From an uncultured Prevotella sp. (GTDB lineage Bacteria; Bacteroidota; Bacteroidia; Bacteroidales; Bacteroidaceae), in assembly GCA_937895845.1 (NCBI GenBank), contig CALBLK010000008.1:1-64000 (forward strand): 64,000 nucleotides of DNA, written 5' to 3'. The notes below the pieces were generated by a model that saw nothing but the letters and a program-made list of their open reading frames with translations, did not search any database and was not told where the DNA came from. A program made the position numbers and the translations under genes. Below are positions 1 to 8,680 of the stretch, in pieces. Positions within the stretch are counted from its first letter, which is position 1; each line of letters starts with the position of its first letter.

Positions 1-256
1 AAACATGACTCACTGGTTCCCCAAGAGCTTTTACTTGCAAATTTAAAACTTATTGGTGATGTTTACAAGCACTGCGCCTTTCTTTTAAACATTTTTACAG
101 AGAGTGCTGCCATCTGTTTCAGACGAGCACACAACATCATGCGTCAAGTTTTCAGCAATAGCCATCAGTTTGCCTTGCTGCCAAGACCGAGCGAGGCAGA
201 TGGGCTGAAGACCGAACTTTTCCTCGCCGGAAGAAGAGTTTTTCAAAGTTTATGCC
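1..256. other. Left-edge region without a supported gene
   Basis: No reading frame here looks like a protein. A 60-codon frame at 139-321 runs into the promoter and leader of the next gene and has no recognisable features. No RNA gene or repeat was recognised. The stretch may be the 3' flank of a gene lying outside the window. Confidence 0.4.
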
Positions 257-264
257 TAATTTTG
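257..264 (+). promoter_or_regulatory. Candidate -7 promoter box for the YD-repeat-like protein
   Basis: TAATTTTG fits the Bacteroidota -7 consensus TAnnTTTG. No clear -33 TTTG is seen. It would place the transcript start near 271, about 55 nt before the ATG at 327. That argues against the upstream in-frame start at 252. Confidence 0.45.
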
Positions 265-326
265 CACTTGCTTCAAGAATCCGCCAACGAGAACTATTCA
301 TACAATACAAAAAACATATAAGGCTT

Positions 327-1706
327 ATGAGACATTATTTAGTTCAGGTATCGTTTTTGGCCATACTGGCAGTACCGTCAGCAGTTACAGCCCGGCAATT
401 GCTGCCAACAAAGCAACAAAGTACAAACAGCACGCGCGACTTTCTCGCTTCCTCGCTCCGCCCAGACTTCCGTCTCGCAAAGGCCCCGGCTTGGCGCCCT
501 ACCCATGAGGCCGAATATGAATTCGAGGACAATGAATGGTCGTTTGTCGCCGACTACAACTATTCCTACGACACGTCTGGCAACACACTGAGCAAGGAAG
601 TGTCATCGCCGTGGGCGAAGTCTAGAGTGGACTATACGTACGACACTGACGGCAATGTCACGCAACAACTGACATCATTCTACGACGAGGAAAGCGGCAA
701 GATGCTGCCCTACCAGCGCATAGACATGACCTACGACAGGACAACAGCCACCGTCACCGGCAAGCAGACATGGCTGCATGATGGGGAAGCGTGGTACCAG
801 GACTTCGACAACGTTGACAACAATTTCAAGTATGACATAGAGCGCGATACAACAGGCAATGTGGTGAGCGTCACAAAGTCGGTTGTCGACCCTTATGACA
901 CAGAGAGCGGCTACAAGACTATAGAGCGCCAGTCGTTCAGCTATGACAAGGCGACAGGGCTCCCCATCGCTTATGAGCTGTACGAGGCGAGCGACGAAAG
1001 TTTCACGCTTGCACTCACCGAGCAGTGGAAGAACATGAAATGGGAAAAGTTCAACGGCCAGCTTGTCGACTTTTTCGGGCCGTCGTGGTTCTCTGCCGAC
1101 AACTTTCTGAAATCAGCCGACAACGGCACATCACACATCCTTGCCCAGCAGTTGGACAAGGGCGGCTTTATGACTAAGCTCACCGACACCGACCATCCCG
1201 AACAGGCCACCATCATCGCCATCGAGTATGACGCCAATGACGGCAACGGCAGCTACAAGTACTACAACAACTATTACAAGAATGCTGACGGCAAAGAGCC
1301 TACCGATGCCGATCTCTGCACCAGTTCTGCGGAGATATACAAATTTGACAGCCATGGCAACCTCACCCTTTATGAGGGTTGGGGCAACCTCAACGACTAT
1401 GGCGAGGTGTTGCTTCAAGAGGGCACCAGAAACGAGTACACATACGGAGGCCCCAACGGCGAGCTGACACAGACCGTTACATCTGAGTTTGCCTATGGTG
1501 ATACCGACTATGCGCTAACAAAGAAAGTGACAGCCGACAAGTTTGCCAACGTGGCAACATCCATCAGCGGGGTGCAGCCTTCAGCCGATGCGCCCGGCAG
1601 CGTGTACAACTTGCAGGGCAAGGGCGTTGGCAACAGCTTGCAAGGGTTGCCCCACGGCATCTATATTATCAAGAGAAACGGAAAGTACGTTAAGGTGTCG
1701 AAATAA
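327..1706 (+). CDS. Secreted YD/RHS-repeat-like protein with type IX sorting domain
   Basis: A 459-residue protein of unknown function, predicted to be exported. It starts with a signal peptide (hydrophobic run after MRHYLVQVSF). The middle holds repeated motifs of the form YDxxGN (YDTSGNTLSKEV, YDTDGNVTQQ, KFDSHGNLTLYEG), which resemble YD/RHS repeats that build extended beta structures. The last ~35 residues (VYNLQGKGV ... GIYIIKRNGKYVKV) match the pattern of a type A C-terminal domain recognised by the type IX secretion system, so surface attachment or release is likely. The start at 327 is chosen because the signal peptide follows it directly and the candidate promoter lies downstream of the alternative start at 252. 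The gene appears monocistronic, with a terminator just after it. Confidence 0.8.
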   Translation: MRHYLVQVSFLAILAVPSAVTARQLLPTKQQSTNSTRDFLASSLRPDFRLAKAPAWRPTHEAEYEFEDNEWSFVADYNYSYDTSGNTLSKEVSSPWAKSRVDYTYDTDGNVTQQLTSFYDEESGKMLPYQRIDMTYDRTTATVTGKQTWLHDGEAWYQDFDNVDNNFKYDIERDTTGNVVSVTKSVVDPYDTESGYKTIERQSFSYDKATGLPIAYELYEASDESFTLALTEQWKNMKWEKFNGQLVDFFGPSWFSADNFLKSADNGTSHILAQQLDKGGFMTKLTDTDHPEQATIIAIEYDANDGNGSYKYYNNYYKNADGKEPTDADLCTSSAEIYKFDSHGNLTLYEGWGNLNDYGEVLLQEGTRNEYTYGGPNGELTQTVTSEFAYGDTDYALTKKVTADKFANVATSISGVQPSADAPGSVYNLQGKGVGNSLQGLPHGIYIIKRNGKYVKVSK

Positions 1707-1712
1707 ACTTAG

Positions 1713-1755
1713 CTGGGCCGCCTCCGCGATGGAGAACGGCCCAGTTTGTCTTTAT
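1713..1755 (+). terminator. Intrinsic terminator after the YD-repeat-like gene
   Basis: CTGGGCCG (1713-1720) pairs with CGGCCCAG (1737-1744), with a smaller inner CTCC/GGAG stem, followed by TTTGTCTTTAT. Confidence 0.7.
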
Positions 1756-1865
1756 GAAAAAACGTGACCTTTCAAAATCATGTGCAAGACGGAAGAGCAG
1801 GAGGAGAGGTTCTATGTTTATAGGAATATTAATATTATTGTAACATTATACTGTTTTTTTTCAGT

Positions 1866-1873
1866 TAATTTTG
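1866..1873 (+). promoter_or_regulatory. Candidate -7 promoter box for the TonB-dependent receptor
   Basis: TAATTTTG matches TAnnTTTG in an AT-rich stretch. The nearest TTG lies 25 nt upstream, a longer spacing than usual. It would give a leader of about 50 nt. Confidence 0.4.
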
Positions 1874-1931
1874 CTGCCGAAAACAACAGACGGGATAGAA
1901 TCCCAGTATTATTAACTAATTTTTATAAGGT

Positions 1932-4900
1932 ATGCAAAAAAGATTGTTTTTATTCATTGCTTTGCTGGCATTTGTCGTGTCAGCGACAATGGCACAGATT
2001 ACAACTTCTGGCGTTAGTGGCCTTGTAACCGCTAACGGTGAAAAAGTAATCGGTGCGACAGTTACAGCGACCCATTTGCCTACGGGGGCTGTTTACCGTT
2101 CGGTTACCAACGCTGCAGGTCGTTTCACCATTCAAGGTATGCGCGCTGGCGGCCCCTACAAAGTTGAGATTTATTATATTGGCTACAAGCCAAAAGAAAT
2201 CGAGAATGTGACACTGAAGCTTGGAGAAATGGCAGACCTCTCCTCTCAACTTGAGGAAGACGCACAGGTTTTGGGTGATGTTGTGGTAAAAGGAAAGCTC
2301 GGACTGAACGCAAGCAAGACGGGAGCCGCGGCCAGCTACAGTGCTGAAGACATTGCCAAAATGCCTTCTATCAATCACAGTATTGGTGATATTACTCGTT
2401 TGAATCCGTTTGTGAGCGTTTCTGACAAGGGTGCCATGTCATTTGCCGGCATCAACAACCGTTACAACAGTTTCCAGGTTGATGGCGCTGTCAACAACGA
2501 TGTGTTTGGTCTTACCGACAATGGTCAGAACGGAGGTCAGGCTGGTGCTCAGCCTATCTCTACCGAGACCATCGAGCAGTTGCAGGTAAGTATCGCTCCT
2601 TTTGATGTCCGTCAGTCTGGATTCACCGGCGGCTCTATCAATGCGATTACGAAGTCTGGTACCAACGAGTTCCATGGCTCGGTATATGGCAACTGGCTGA
2701 ACAAGGATCTGATTGGTTCCAAATACACCTTGAAAAATGGCAAGGACAGCCAGAAGTACAATGACCAGACAGACTATCGCTATGGTGTAACTCTTGGCGG
2801 TCCCATCATCAAGAACAAGTTGTTCTTCTTTGCCAACTATGAGAAGTCTAACCAGGAGTATACTAACAATTACGGTTACGGCTCTGCTGCCTCGAAGTTG
2901 GGTGAAGAGGGCTTTAAAGTTGCTGACGAGGTTCTTTCAATCTTGAAAGACAAGGGTTACCCGGAAACTTCTTACAACAACCCGAAGAACTACACGAAGA
3001 GTGACAAGGCCGGTATCAAGCTCGACTGGAACATCAACGACAAGCACAAGGCCACCTTTGGATGGCGCATGGTAAATGGCAAGCAGCTGAACAAGAACAG
3101 CACTGCAGCTTACCTCAATGCCTCCAACTACCAGTATGACTTCATCTCCAAGGCGAACACTTTCACCGCAGAGTTGAACAGCAATTTCAACGAGAAGATG
3201 AACAACCAGTTCCAGGCTTCTTATGTACGTGTCAGGGACCATCGTGAGCCTTATGGAATTGCCCCTATGATTGAGATTAGCAATGTGGGCGATGGCACTC
3301 TATCGCTCGGCACGGAGCGTTCTTCTACTGCCAACGGCCTTGACCAGGATGTTGCCTCGTTTACAGATAATTTCAACCTGTATCTTGGCAACCACACGTT
3401 GACTTTCGGTACACATGGAGAGTATTACAAGTTCAGGAATCTCTTTATCCAGGACAACTACGGAAGTTACTACTTCGACAATTTTGATGATTTCAAAATG
3501 TTTGCAAATGGTCAGACCACCGCGGCAAGCACAGACAAGGATGGCAAAACCACTTATTACAACACATTGAAACGCTACCGTTATGGCACCGCCAATGTCA
3601 GCGTCACCGGCGACCCACGCTGGGCTGCCGAGTTTGCAGCAGGACAGATTGGCTTCTATGCCCAGGACAAGTTCAATGTCACCAGGAACCTGGAGCTTAC
3701 CTATGGCTTGCGCATGGATATCCCTCTGTTCTTCGACACGCCTACAGAGAATAAGGACTTCAACGCTTCCTCTGCCAAGCAAGGATGGAATGTTGTGACC
3801 AACCACAAGTTGAGCAGCACACCTCTGTGGTCTCCGCGCGTAGGTTTCCGCTGGAATGTCGAGAAGGAGCATGACGTGGTGCTTCGTGGTGGTGCAGGCA
3901 TCTTCACGGGCCGTATTCCATTCGTTTGGTTGAGCAACAATTTCAGCAACACCGGTATACAGACATCAGTGTATGATGTCAAAGCCTCATCCGGGATGGA
4001 GGAAGGCAAGCAGAATGCTGGCAACCTTTCCAATGTAGCCTTGATTACTGACCCTTACAAGCAGAACGAAAACACAGACAAGCTGAAAGCAAGTGGCACT
4101 CAGACGGTCAATGTCTTCTCCGATGATTTCAAGTTTACTCAGAACTTGCGCCTTGACCTCGCATTGGATTTCACATTGGCAGGCATAGACTTTACCCTTG
4201 AGGGTGTGTATTCCAAGAACTTGAACGACATCTACTATAAGGATCTGACACGCGTTGCCGCCGGCAAGACTGTTGGACAGGCATACGAGAGCCTGTCATT
4301 CGACAACCGCCCCATGTTTAAGAAAATTACCGATGCCTCTGACCCAAATTTGTCTAAGTTCAGGAATATTTATATGCTGGATAACACAAGCAAGGGGTAT
4401 AGCTACAACCTGTCCTTGTCAGCAGCCAAGCATTTCGACTTTGGCTTGGACCTGGCTGCATCTTACACCTACTCACGCTCAAAGTCTGTAAACTGCGGTA
4501 CATCTTCTGTGGCACAGTCTAACTTCAACTACAACTATACATATCAGAATCCTAATGACCCCGAGCTTGGCTTCACCGCCTTCAACATTCCTCACCAGAT
4601 CAAGGTTTCCGCTTTCTATCACAAGGATTACGCAAAGCATTGGAACACTACGGTCGGACTTATTTACACTGGAAACTCAGGCTCGCCATATAGCATCTAT
4701 TACGATGGCGACCTGAACGGCGACGGGTCTTCTGACAATGACTTGCTTTTCATCCCGACAGACGCCCAGATTGACAAGATGCAGTTTTTGGCTACCAAGA
4801 ACTATACTGCAGAGCAACAGAGGGAAAACCTAAAGGCATGGATTGCCGGTGACAGCTATTTGAGCAAGCACCGTGGCGAATACTACCAGCGTTATGCTGA

Positions 4901-5195
4901 CAACGAGCCGTTCGAGAGTCACTTCGACTTCCACCTTGCACAGACCTATAAGTTCAAGGTCGGCTCGCAGGTTCATTCCGTAGAGCTGTCGTTCGATGTC
5001 CTGAACATCGGCAACATGCTCAACAAGAAATGGGGCCGCTACACATCTACAGGTTCTGCCTTATATTATTCTCCTGTCACATACAAGGGCGAAGGTACAT
5101 TCCAGTTCTTGCATTCCGGCGACTATGACATGCGCTCATACAGCGACTACTACAGCCGCTGGCGCGGACAGATTGGCTTGAAGTACACTTTCTAA
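1932..5195 (+). CDS. Oar-like TonB-dependent outer-membrane receptor
   Basis: An outer-membrane protein of 1087 residues. A signal peptide (about 1-21, ending ATMAQ) is followed by a carboxypeptidase-regulatory-like beta-sandwich (about 27-115; GLVTANGEKVIGATV), a plug-like region (about 125-240; INHSIGDITRLNPFV) and a long beta-barrel rich in aromatic residues, ending in phenylalanine (GLKYTF). This order and size fit the Oar/OmpA-related TonB-dependent family of Bacteroidota rather than SusC: there is no SusD partner next door. The substrate cannot be read from the sequence; peptides or proteins are one possibility. Codon use and composition are somewhat more AT-rich than the rest of the window, typical of highly expressed surface proteins. 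The gene is flanked by a candidate promoter and a terminator. Confidence 0.85.
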   Translation: MQKRLFLFIALLAFVVSATMAQITTSGVSGLVTANGEKVIGATVTATHLPTGAVYRSVTNAAGRFTIQGMRAGGPYKVEIYYIGYKPKEIENVTLKLGEMADLSSQLEEDAQVLGDVVVKGKLGLNASKTGAAASYSAEDIAKMPSINHSIGDITRLNPFVSVSDKGAMSFAGINNRYNSFQVDGAVNNDVFGLTDNGQNGGQAGAQPISTETIEQLQVSIAPFDVRQSGFTGGSINAITKSGTNEFHGSVYGNWLNKDLIGSKYTLKNGKDSQKYNDQTDYRYGVTLGGPIIKNKLFFFANYEKSNQEYTNNYGYGSAASKLGEEGFKVADEVLSILKDKGYPETSYNNPKNYTKSDKAGIKLDWNINDKHKATFGWRMVNGKQLNKNSTAAYLNASNYQYDFISKANTFTAELNSNFNEKMNNQFQASYVRVRDHREPYGIAPMIEISNVGDGTLSLGTERSSTANGLDQDVASFTDNFNLYLGNHTLTFGTHGEYYKFRNLFIQDNYGSYYFDNFDDFKMFANGQTTAASTDKDGKTTYYNTLKRYRYGTANVSVTGDPRWAAEFAAGQIGFYAQDKFNVTRNLELTYGLRMDIPLFFDTPTENKDFNASSAKQGWNVVTNHKLSSTPLWSPRVGFRWNVEKEHDVVLRGGAGIFTGRIPFVWLSNNFSNTGIQTSVYDVKASSGMEEGKQNAGNLSNVALITDPYKQNENTDKLKASGTQTVNVFSDDFKFTQNLRLDLALDFTLAGIDFTLEGVYSKNLNDIYYKDLTRVAAGKTVGQAYESLSFDNRPMFKKITDASDPNLSKFRNIYMLDNTSKGYSYNLSLSAAKHFDFGLDLAASYTYSRSKSVNCGTSSVAQSNFNYNYTYQNPNDPELGFTAFNIPHQIKVSAFYHKDYAKHWNTTVGLIYTGNSGSPYSIYYDGDLNGDGSSDNDLLFIPTDAQIDKMQFLATKNYTAEQQRENLKAWIAGDSYLSKHRGEYYQRYADNEPFESHFDFHLAQTYKFKVGSQVHSVELSFDVLNIGNMLNKKWGRYTSTGSALYYSPVTYKGEGTFQFLHSGDYDMRSYSDYYSRWRGQIGLKYTF

Positions 5196-5214
5196 AAAAG
5201 ATATCCAAAATTAA

Positions 5215-5258
5215 GGGGGCATGCTTTCCTGCAGGGGGGGTGGCATGTCCTCTTTTTG
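5215..5258 (+). terminator. Intrinsic terminator after the TonB-dependent receptor
   Basis: GGGGGCATGC (5215-5224) pairs with GCATGTCCTC (5243-5252) using two G-U pairs, followed by TTTTTG. It ends just before an element of the ~196-bp repeat family. Confidence 0.7.
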
Positions 5259-5262
5259 TTTT

Positions 5263-5459
5263 AACCCAAATCGGTCATTAGATTTCGTCCCGGGTTGCTG
5301 TTGGTTTCGTGCAGCTTGCCCACGCAAGTGTTGAAGGCATGGCGGGCTATGGCGAAACACTTACGGCAGCAAGATGCCGGAAGAAACAGTGACAAGGGGC
5401 GGAAAGAGGGAAAACTTCTCACTTTTTTGCCTGTTTCGGTCTGATGGCCGATTTGGGTT
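5263..5459. repeat. ~196-bp inverted-repeat element, family 2, full copy 1
   Basis: Left end AACCCAAATCGGTCATTAGA and right end (read on the other strand) AACCCAAATCGGCCATCAGA form imperfect terminal inverted repeats. The interior carries a hairpin (AAGTGTT pairs with AACACTT around a GGCGGGCT apex, extended by GCAnCTTGC on both arms) and the block GAAACAGTGACAAGGGGCGG. A second full copy lies at 29187-29381 and fragments lie near 21.5 and 55.3 kb. It encodes no protein. It behaves like a non-autonomous mobile or repetitive intergenic element. Confidence 0.75.
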
Positions 5460-5460
5460 T

Positions 5461-5531
5461 AACCCAAATCGGTCATCAGACTTCGTACCGGGTTGCCGTT
5501 TGTCGCGGACAGCCTGTTGCCGACAGTTCAC
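5461..5531. repeat. Truncated copy of the family-2 element (left end)
   Basis: The sequence restarts with AACCCAAATCGGTCATCAGA, followed by a region alignable to the first ~70 bp of the full copy (CTTCGTACCGGGTTGCCG), then diverges. It abuts the full copy with one base between them. Confidence 0.6.
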
Positions 5532-5553
5532 GTTGCGGGGCGGGAACGCCGCG

Positions 5554-5619
5554 AAAAGACAGACAGGCGAAACCGGATAAAGGCCAAACGGCCTTATTTC
5601 CGGCTTCGCCTGTCTGTCT
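5554..5619 (-). terminator. Long hairpin terminator of the ompA-like gene
   Basis: Arms 5557-5585 and 5590-5619 pair over about 29 positions with a 4-nt loop and few mismatches (AGACAGACAGGCGAA with TTCGCCTGTCTGTCT). On the minus strand the stem is followed by TTTTCG. It begins 11 nt after the stop codon. Confidence 0.75.
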
Positions 5620-5629
5620 GTACGCCTGC

Positions 5630-6796
5630 TTACTTGATGGTCACAGTGGCGCGGCGGTTGTAAGAAACGGGAGACAGGGTGTTCACGCCGCCAGCGGCAA
5701 CAACCTCGATGCAATCGCGGCCAACCCCCATCTTCACCAGTTCGCCAGCCACAACGTCAGCGCGCCTCTGGCTCAGAGCCTTGTTGAACCTGGCGCTGCC
5801 TGTCTTGCTGTCAGCATAGCCGGTCACAACAATCTTGCTGCCGCTGGCCTTGGCCACCTCTGCGACCTCTCTCACGTTCTGAAGGTCCTTTCTGGAGGCA
5901 ATCTTGGACTTGCCGATGTGGAAGAACACCGAGACAGGGGCGGCGACAACCTCTTTGACAGTCTTGCTCTCGGTCTCGCCGGGCTTGCTGGCCAGCATGT
6001 CTTTCAGGCGGCTGTTCTCCGACTGCGCATCGGCGAGCTGGGCGTTGAGCGCATCAATCTGCCCCTGCGAAAGGGCGCGGAGCGTCTCCACATCGGGTGT
6101 CTTCTTAAACCTGGCCCTACCCAGATTATAGGTGACACCGATTTCAAGTGAAAGGTTCAGGTCGTTGTTCTTCAGCCTTTTCAAGCCGCTGCGGTCTACG
6201 TTGGTCGCTGTCCAGCCACTGAATCCGGGGTCAAAGGCGTTGTAGGCAAGTTCAAGGTTGAGGGAGAGCTTGTCTGTCAGGCGGAAGGTGTTGAGAACAC
6301 CAGCGCCGACATTCATTGCATACTTGTTGTATGACATGTTACGCGCCACGCCAAAACCCAGATAGGGGACAAAATTCCACACACGGCGCTCATTGTAACC
6401 GCAGAAGATGTTACTCAGGTTAAAGAGCACATCCTCATTGAGGTTCCAGTATTTGCTGGCATTCTCACTCTTGTCACCAAAAGCCACGGTGCGTCCCCAG
6501 ATGCCGGCGAACTTGGTGCGCAGCCCGAGGCCGGGAGTGAACCACTTGCCAAGGGCGGCAGAAAAGCCCAAGTTGGTGCGCTGACCATCAAGCAGACCTA
6601 CATGCGCGTTGTCCGAAGCCCAGGTCTCGTCACTGTGAAAACTTGTTCCGACAAGATTGGCCTGGACAAACCAATTGCTCCAGAACGAGCTTGTTGCCAC
6701 ACTGTACTTGTCCTCGGGCACTGTGTTCTCGCTGTCCTGAGCCATGCCGGCCACAGACGCGCTGGCCAGGGCCAACGCCACAAATAACTTTCTCAT
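5630..6796 (-). CDS. OmpA-family outer-membrane protein
   Basis: A 388-residue protein. A signal peptide (MRKLFVALALASASVAGMAQ) precedes an N-terminal beta-barrel region (about 30-230), a short coiled linker (about 240-275; SQGQIDALNAQLADAQSEN) and a C-terminal OmpA-like peptidoglycan-binding domain (about 285-388). In that domain the motif VVTGYADSKTGSARFN, then LSQRRADVV and NRRATVTI, is clear. The family anchors the outer membrane to peptidoglycan. The start at 6796 begins the signal peptide; an in-frame upstream start at 6829 would add 11 residues before it. The gene follows mutL by 66 nt but has its own strong terminator. Confidence 0.9.
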   Translation of the reverse strand: MRKLFVALALASASVAGMAQDSENTVPEDKYSVATSSFWSNWFVQANLVGTSFHSDETWASDNAHVGLLDGQRTNLGFSAALGKWFTPGLGLRTKFAGIWGRTVAFGDKSENASKYWNLNEDVLFNLSNIFCGYNERRVWNFVPYLGFGVARNMSYNKYAMNVGAGVLNTFRLTDKLSLNLELAYNAFDPGFSGWTATNVDRSGLKRLKNNDLNLSLEIGVTYNLGRARFKKTPDVETLRALSQGQIDALNAQLADAQSENSRLKDMLASKPGETESKTVKEVVAAPVSVFFHIGKSKIASRKDLQNVREVAEVAKASGSKIVVTGYADSKTGSARFNKALSQRRADVVAGELVKMGVGRDCIEVVAAGGVNTLSPVSYNRRATVTIK

Positions 6797-6862
6797 ACCA
6801 TTTTTATTACTAAAATACAATAATTGCAAAATGAGGAAGCCTGTGCCACTGGCTGCAACAGC

Positions 6863-8680
6863 TCATCCCATCAGCGCCTCTATGTCGCGCTGCGGCAAGA
6901 TGTAGATAATCTTGCGGCCATTGGGCGTATAGTTTACATTCTCACAGGCAAACAGCTGGTTGACCACACTTTCCATCTCCTCATTGGAGAGCAGCTGCCC
7001 TTCGGGGATGGCCGCGCTGGTGGCCAGGCTAAGGGCAAGCGAGCGGTGCACCTCGTCTGCCGATGCGCAGCCATGCTCCGACACTTCGCCCACCATTGAG
7101 GTGACCAACCGCACCGGGTCGAGACCGTCGATGCCAGTTGGCACGCCGTTGACAGCATAGCTATACTGCCCCAGGTCGGACAGTTCGAAGCCAAGGGCGG
7201 CCAGTTCGGGCAGCACCCGCCCAAGCAGCACACTGTCCGAGGGGGAGAAGCGCACCACGTCGGGAAAGAGGACACGCTGCGTCTCCAGCGGGCGGGCGCG
7301 GTCAAGATAACGCTCATAGCGGATACGGATGTCGGCGCGGCGCTGGTCAATGATCATCAGTCCCGACTTGACCGCCGTCATGATATAGCGGCCCTTGTAC
7401 TGATAGTGCGTGGGCGACTTCTCCTCGACAGCCGTCTCAGCATGTCCCCAGTCCTTGCCGCCAGGCTGCTCGTCAAACAGCTGCTGCTCGGGAGCGGGCT
7501 CACGCCCGCCCTCTGTTTCATAGAGTTTCTGCCAGCCCTCGGGAACCTTGGCCGCTCCCCCACCCTGCGGCTGGCGGAACGGATTATAGGTGGGGTTGAA
7601 GGCGGCCGAAGGCGCCTCCACCTGTCTGAGCGGGTCGGGCACAGGGATATCCGGCTTGCCCTCGGTATCGAAATCGATAGCAGTCACCTCGCAGAAATTG
7701 CCAATGGCATCTTTCACCGCAGCGGTCAGAATCTGCCAGATGGCCTGTTCGTTCTCAAACTTTATCTCCGTCTTTGTGGGGTGGATGTTCACATCGATGT
7801 CAGCCGGGTTCACATCAAAATAGATAAAGTATGGCACCTGCATTCCCACGGGCACCAAGCGCTCAAACGCGTTCATCACCGCCTTGTGGAAATAGGCATG
7901 CTTCATGAAGCGGCCGTTGGCAAAGAAATAGGTGTGGGCGCCGCGCTTGCGTGCCGACTCTGGCTTGCCCACAAACCCGCTGATCTTGCAGAGGGAAGTC
8001 TCCACCTCCACTGGGAGCAGGTCTTGGCTGATACGCTTGCCGAAAAGGTCGACAATGCGCTGGCGCAGCGACCCCGGGCGCAGGTTCATCAGTTCGGAGT
8101 CGTTGCTGTGGAGCGTGAAGCCGATGCCGGGATAAACAAGGACTATACGTTCAAGGGCTGCAATGATGTTGTTCAGCTCCGTGGCGTTGGTTTTCAGAAA
8201 TTTCCTGCGCGCAGGGACATTGTAAAACAGGTTCTCCACCAGGAAGTTACTTCCAATGGGGCATGACACAGGCTCCTGACCCGCGATTCTCGACCCTGCG
8301 ATGGTGAGCATCGTACCCACCTCGCTGTCAGCCGTGCGGCTTCGCACCTCCACCTGGGCCACAGCAGCGATAGAGGCCAGGGCCTCGCCGCGGAAGCCCA
8401 TCGTCGTGAGATTGAACAAGTCGTCGGCCACCGTTATCTTCGACGTGGCATGGCGCTCGAAAGCCATGCGGGCATCCGTCTCGGACATACCCTTTCCGTT
8501 GTCAACCACACGGATTGCCGTGCGCCCGGCATCGGTCACGAGCACATGGATGGCAGACGCTCCGGCGTCAATGGCATTTTCAACAAGCTCCTTGATGACC
8601 GATGCCGGACGCTGGATCACTTCGCCAGCGGCTATCTGGTTGGCCACCGAATCGGGCAGCAAATGAATAATGTCACTCAT
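6863..8680 (-). CDS. mutL: DNA mismatch repair protein MutL
   Basis: A 605-residue mismatch-repair factor that couples MutS recognition to strand processing. The N-terminal GHKL ATPase is complete: ELVENAIDAGA, DNGKGM, FERHATSKI and GFRGEALASI within the first ~105 residues. The C-terminal dimerisation domain carries DQRRADIRIRYE (from about residue 445) where nicking MutL proteins have DQHAxxExxxxE. The other metal-site motifs also look degraded (TPNGRK instead of CPxGRP), so intrinsic endonuclease activity is doubtful. The start overlaps the end of the OstA-like gene by 8 nt, indicating translational coupling at the end of the guaB-to-mutL run. ATG at 8680 is preferred to the in-frame start at 8731, because the conserved N-terminus begins MSDIIHLLPDSV. 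Confidence 0.95.
   Translation of the reverse strand: MSDIIHLLPDSVANQIAAGEVIQRPASVIKELVENAIDAGASAIHVLVTDAGRTAIRVVDNGKGMSETDARMAFERHATSKITVADDLFNLTTMGFRGEALASIAAVAQVEVRSRTADSEVGTMLTIAGSRIAGQEPVSCPIGSNFLVENLFYNVPARRKFLKTNATELNNIIAALERIVLVYPGIGFTLHSNDSELMNLRPGSLRQRIVDLFGKRISQDLLPVEVETSLCKISGFVGKPESARKRGAHTYFFANGRFMKHAYFHKAVMNAFERLVPVGMQVPYFIYFDVNPADIDVNIHPTKTEIKFENEQAIWQILTAAVKDAIGNFCEVTAIDFDTEGKPDIPVPDPLRQVEAPSAAFNPTYNPFRQPQGGGAAKVPEGWQKLYETEGGREPAPEQQLFDEQPGGKDWGHAETAVEEKSPTHYQYKGRYIMTAVKSGLMIIDQRRADIRIRYERYLDRARPLETQRVLFPDVVRFSPSDSVLLGRVLPELAALGFELSDLGQYSYAVNGVPTGIDGLDPVRLVTSMVGEVSEHGCASADEVHRSLALSLATSAAIPEGQLLSNEEMESVVNQLFACENVNYTPNGRKIIYILPQRDIEALMG

Noticed and set aside
139..321. A 60-codon frame near the left edge
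   Set aside because: It overlaps the promoter and leader of the next gene and has no recognisable feature.
5263..5459. Insertion sequence with transposase
   Set aside because: The element is under 200 bp and has no coding frame; at most it is non-autonomous.
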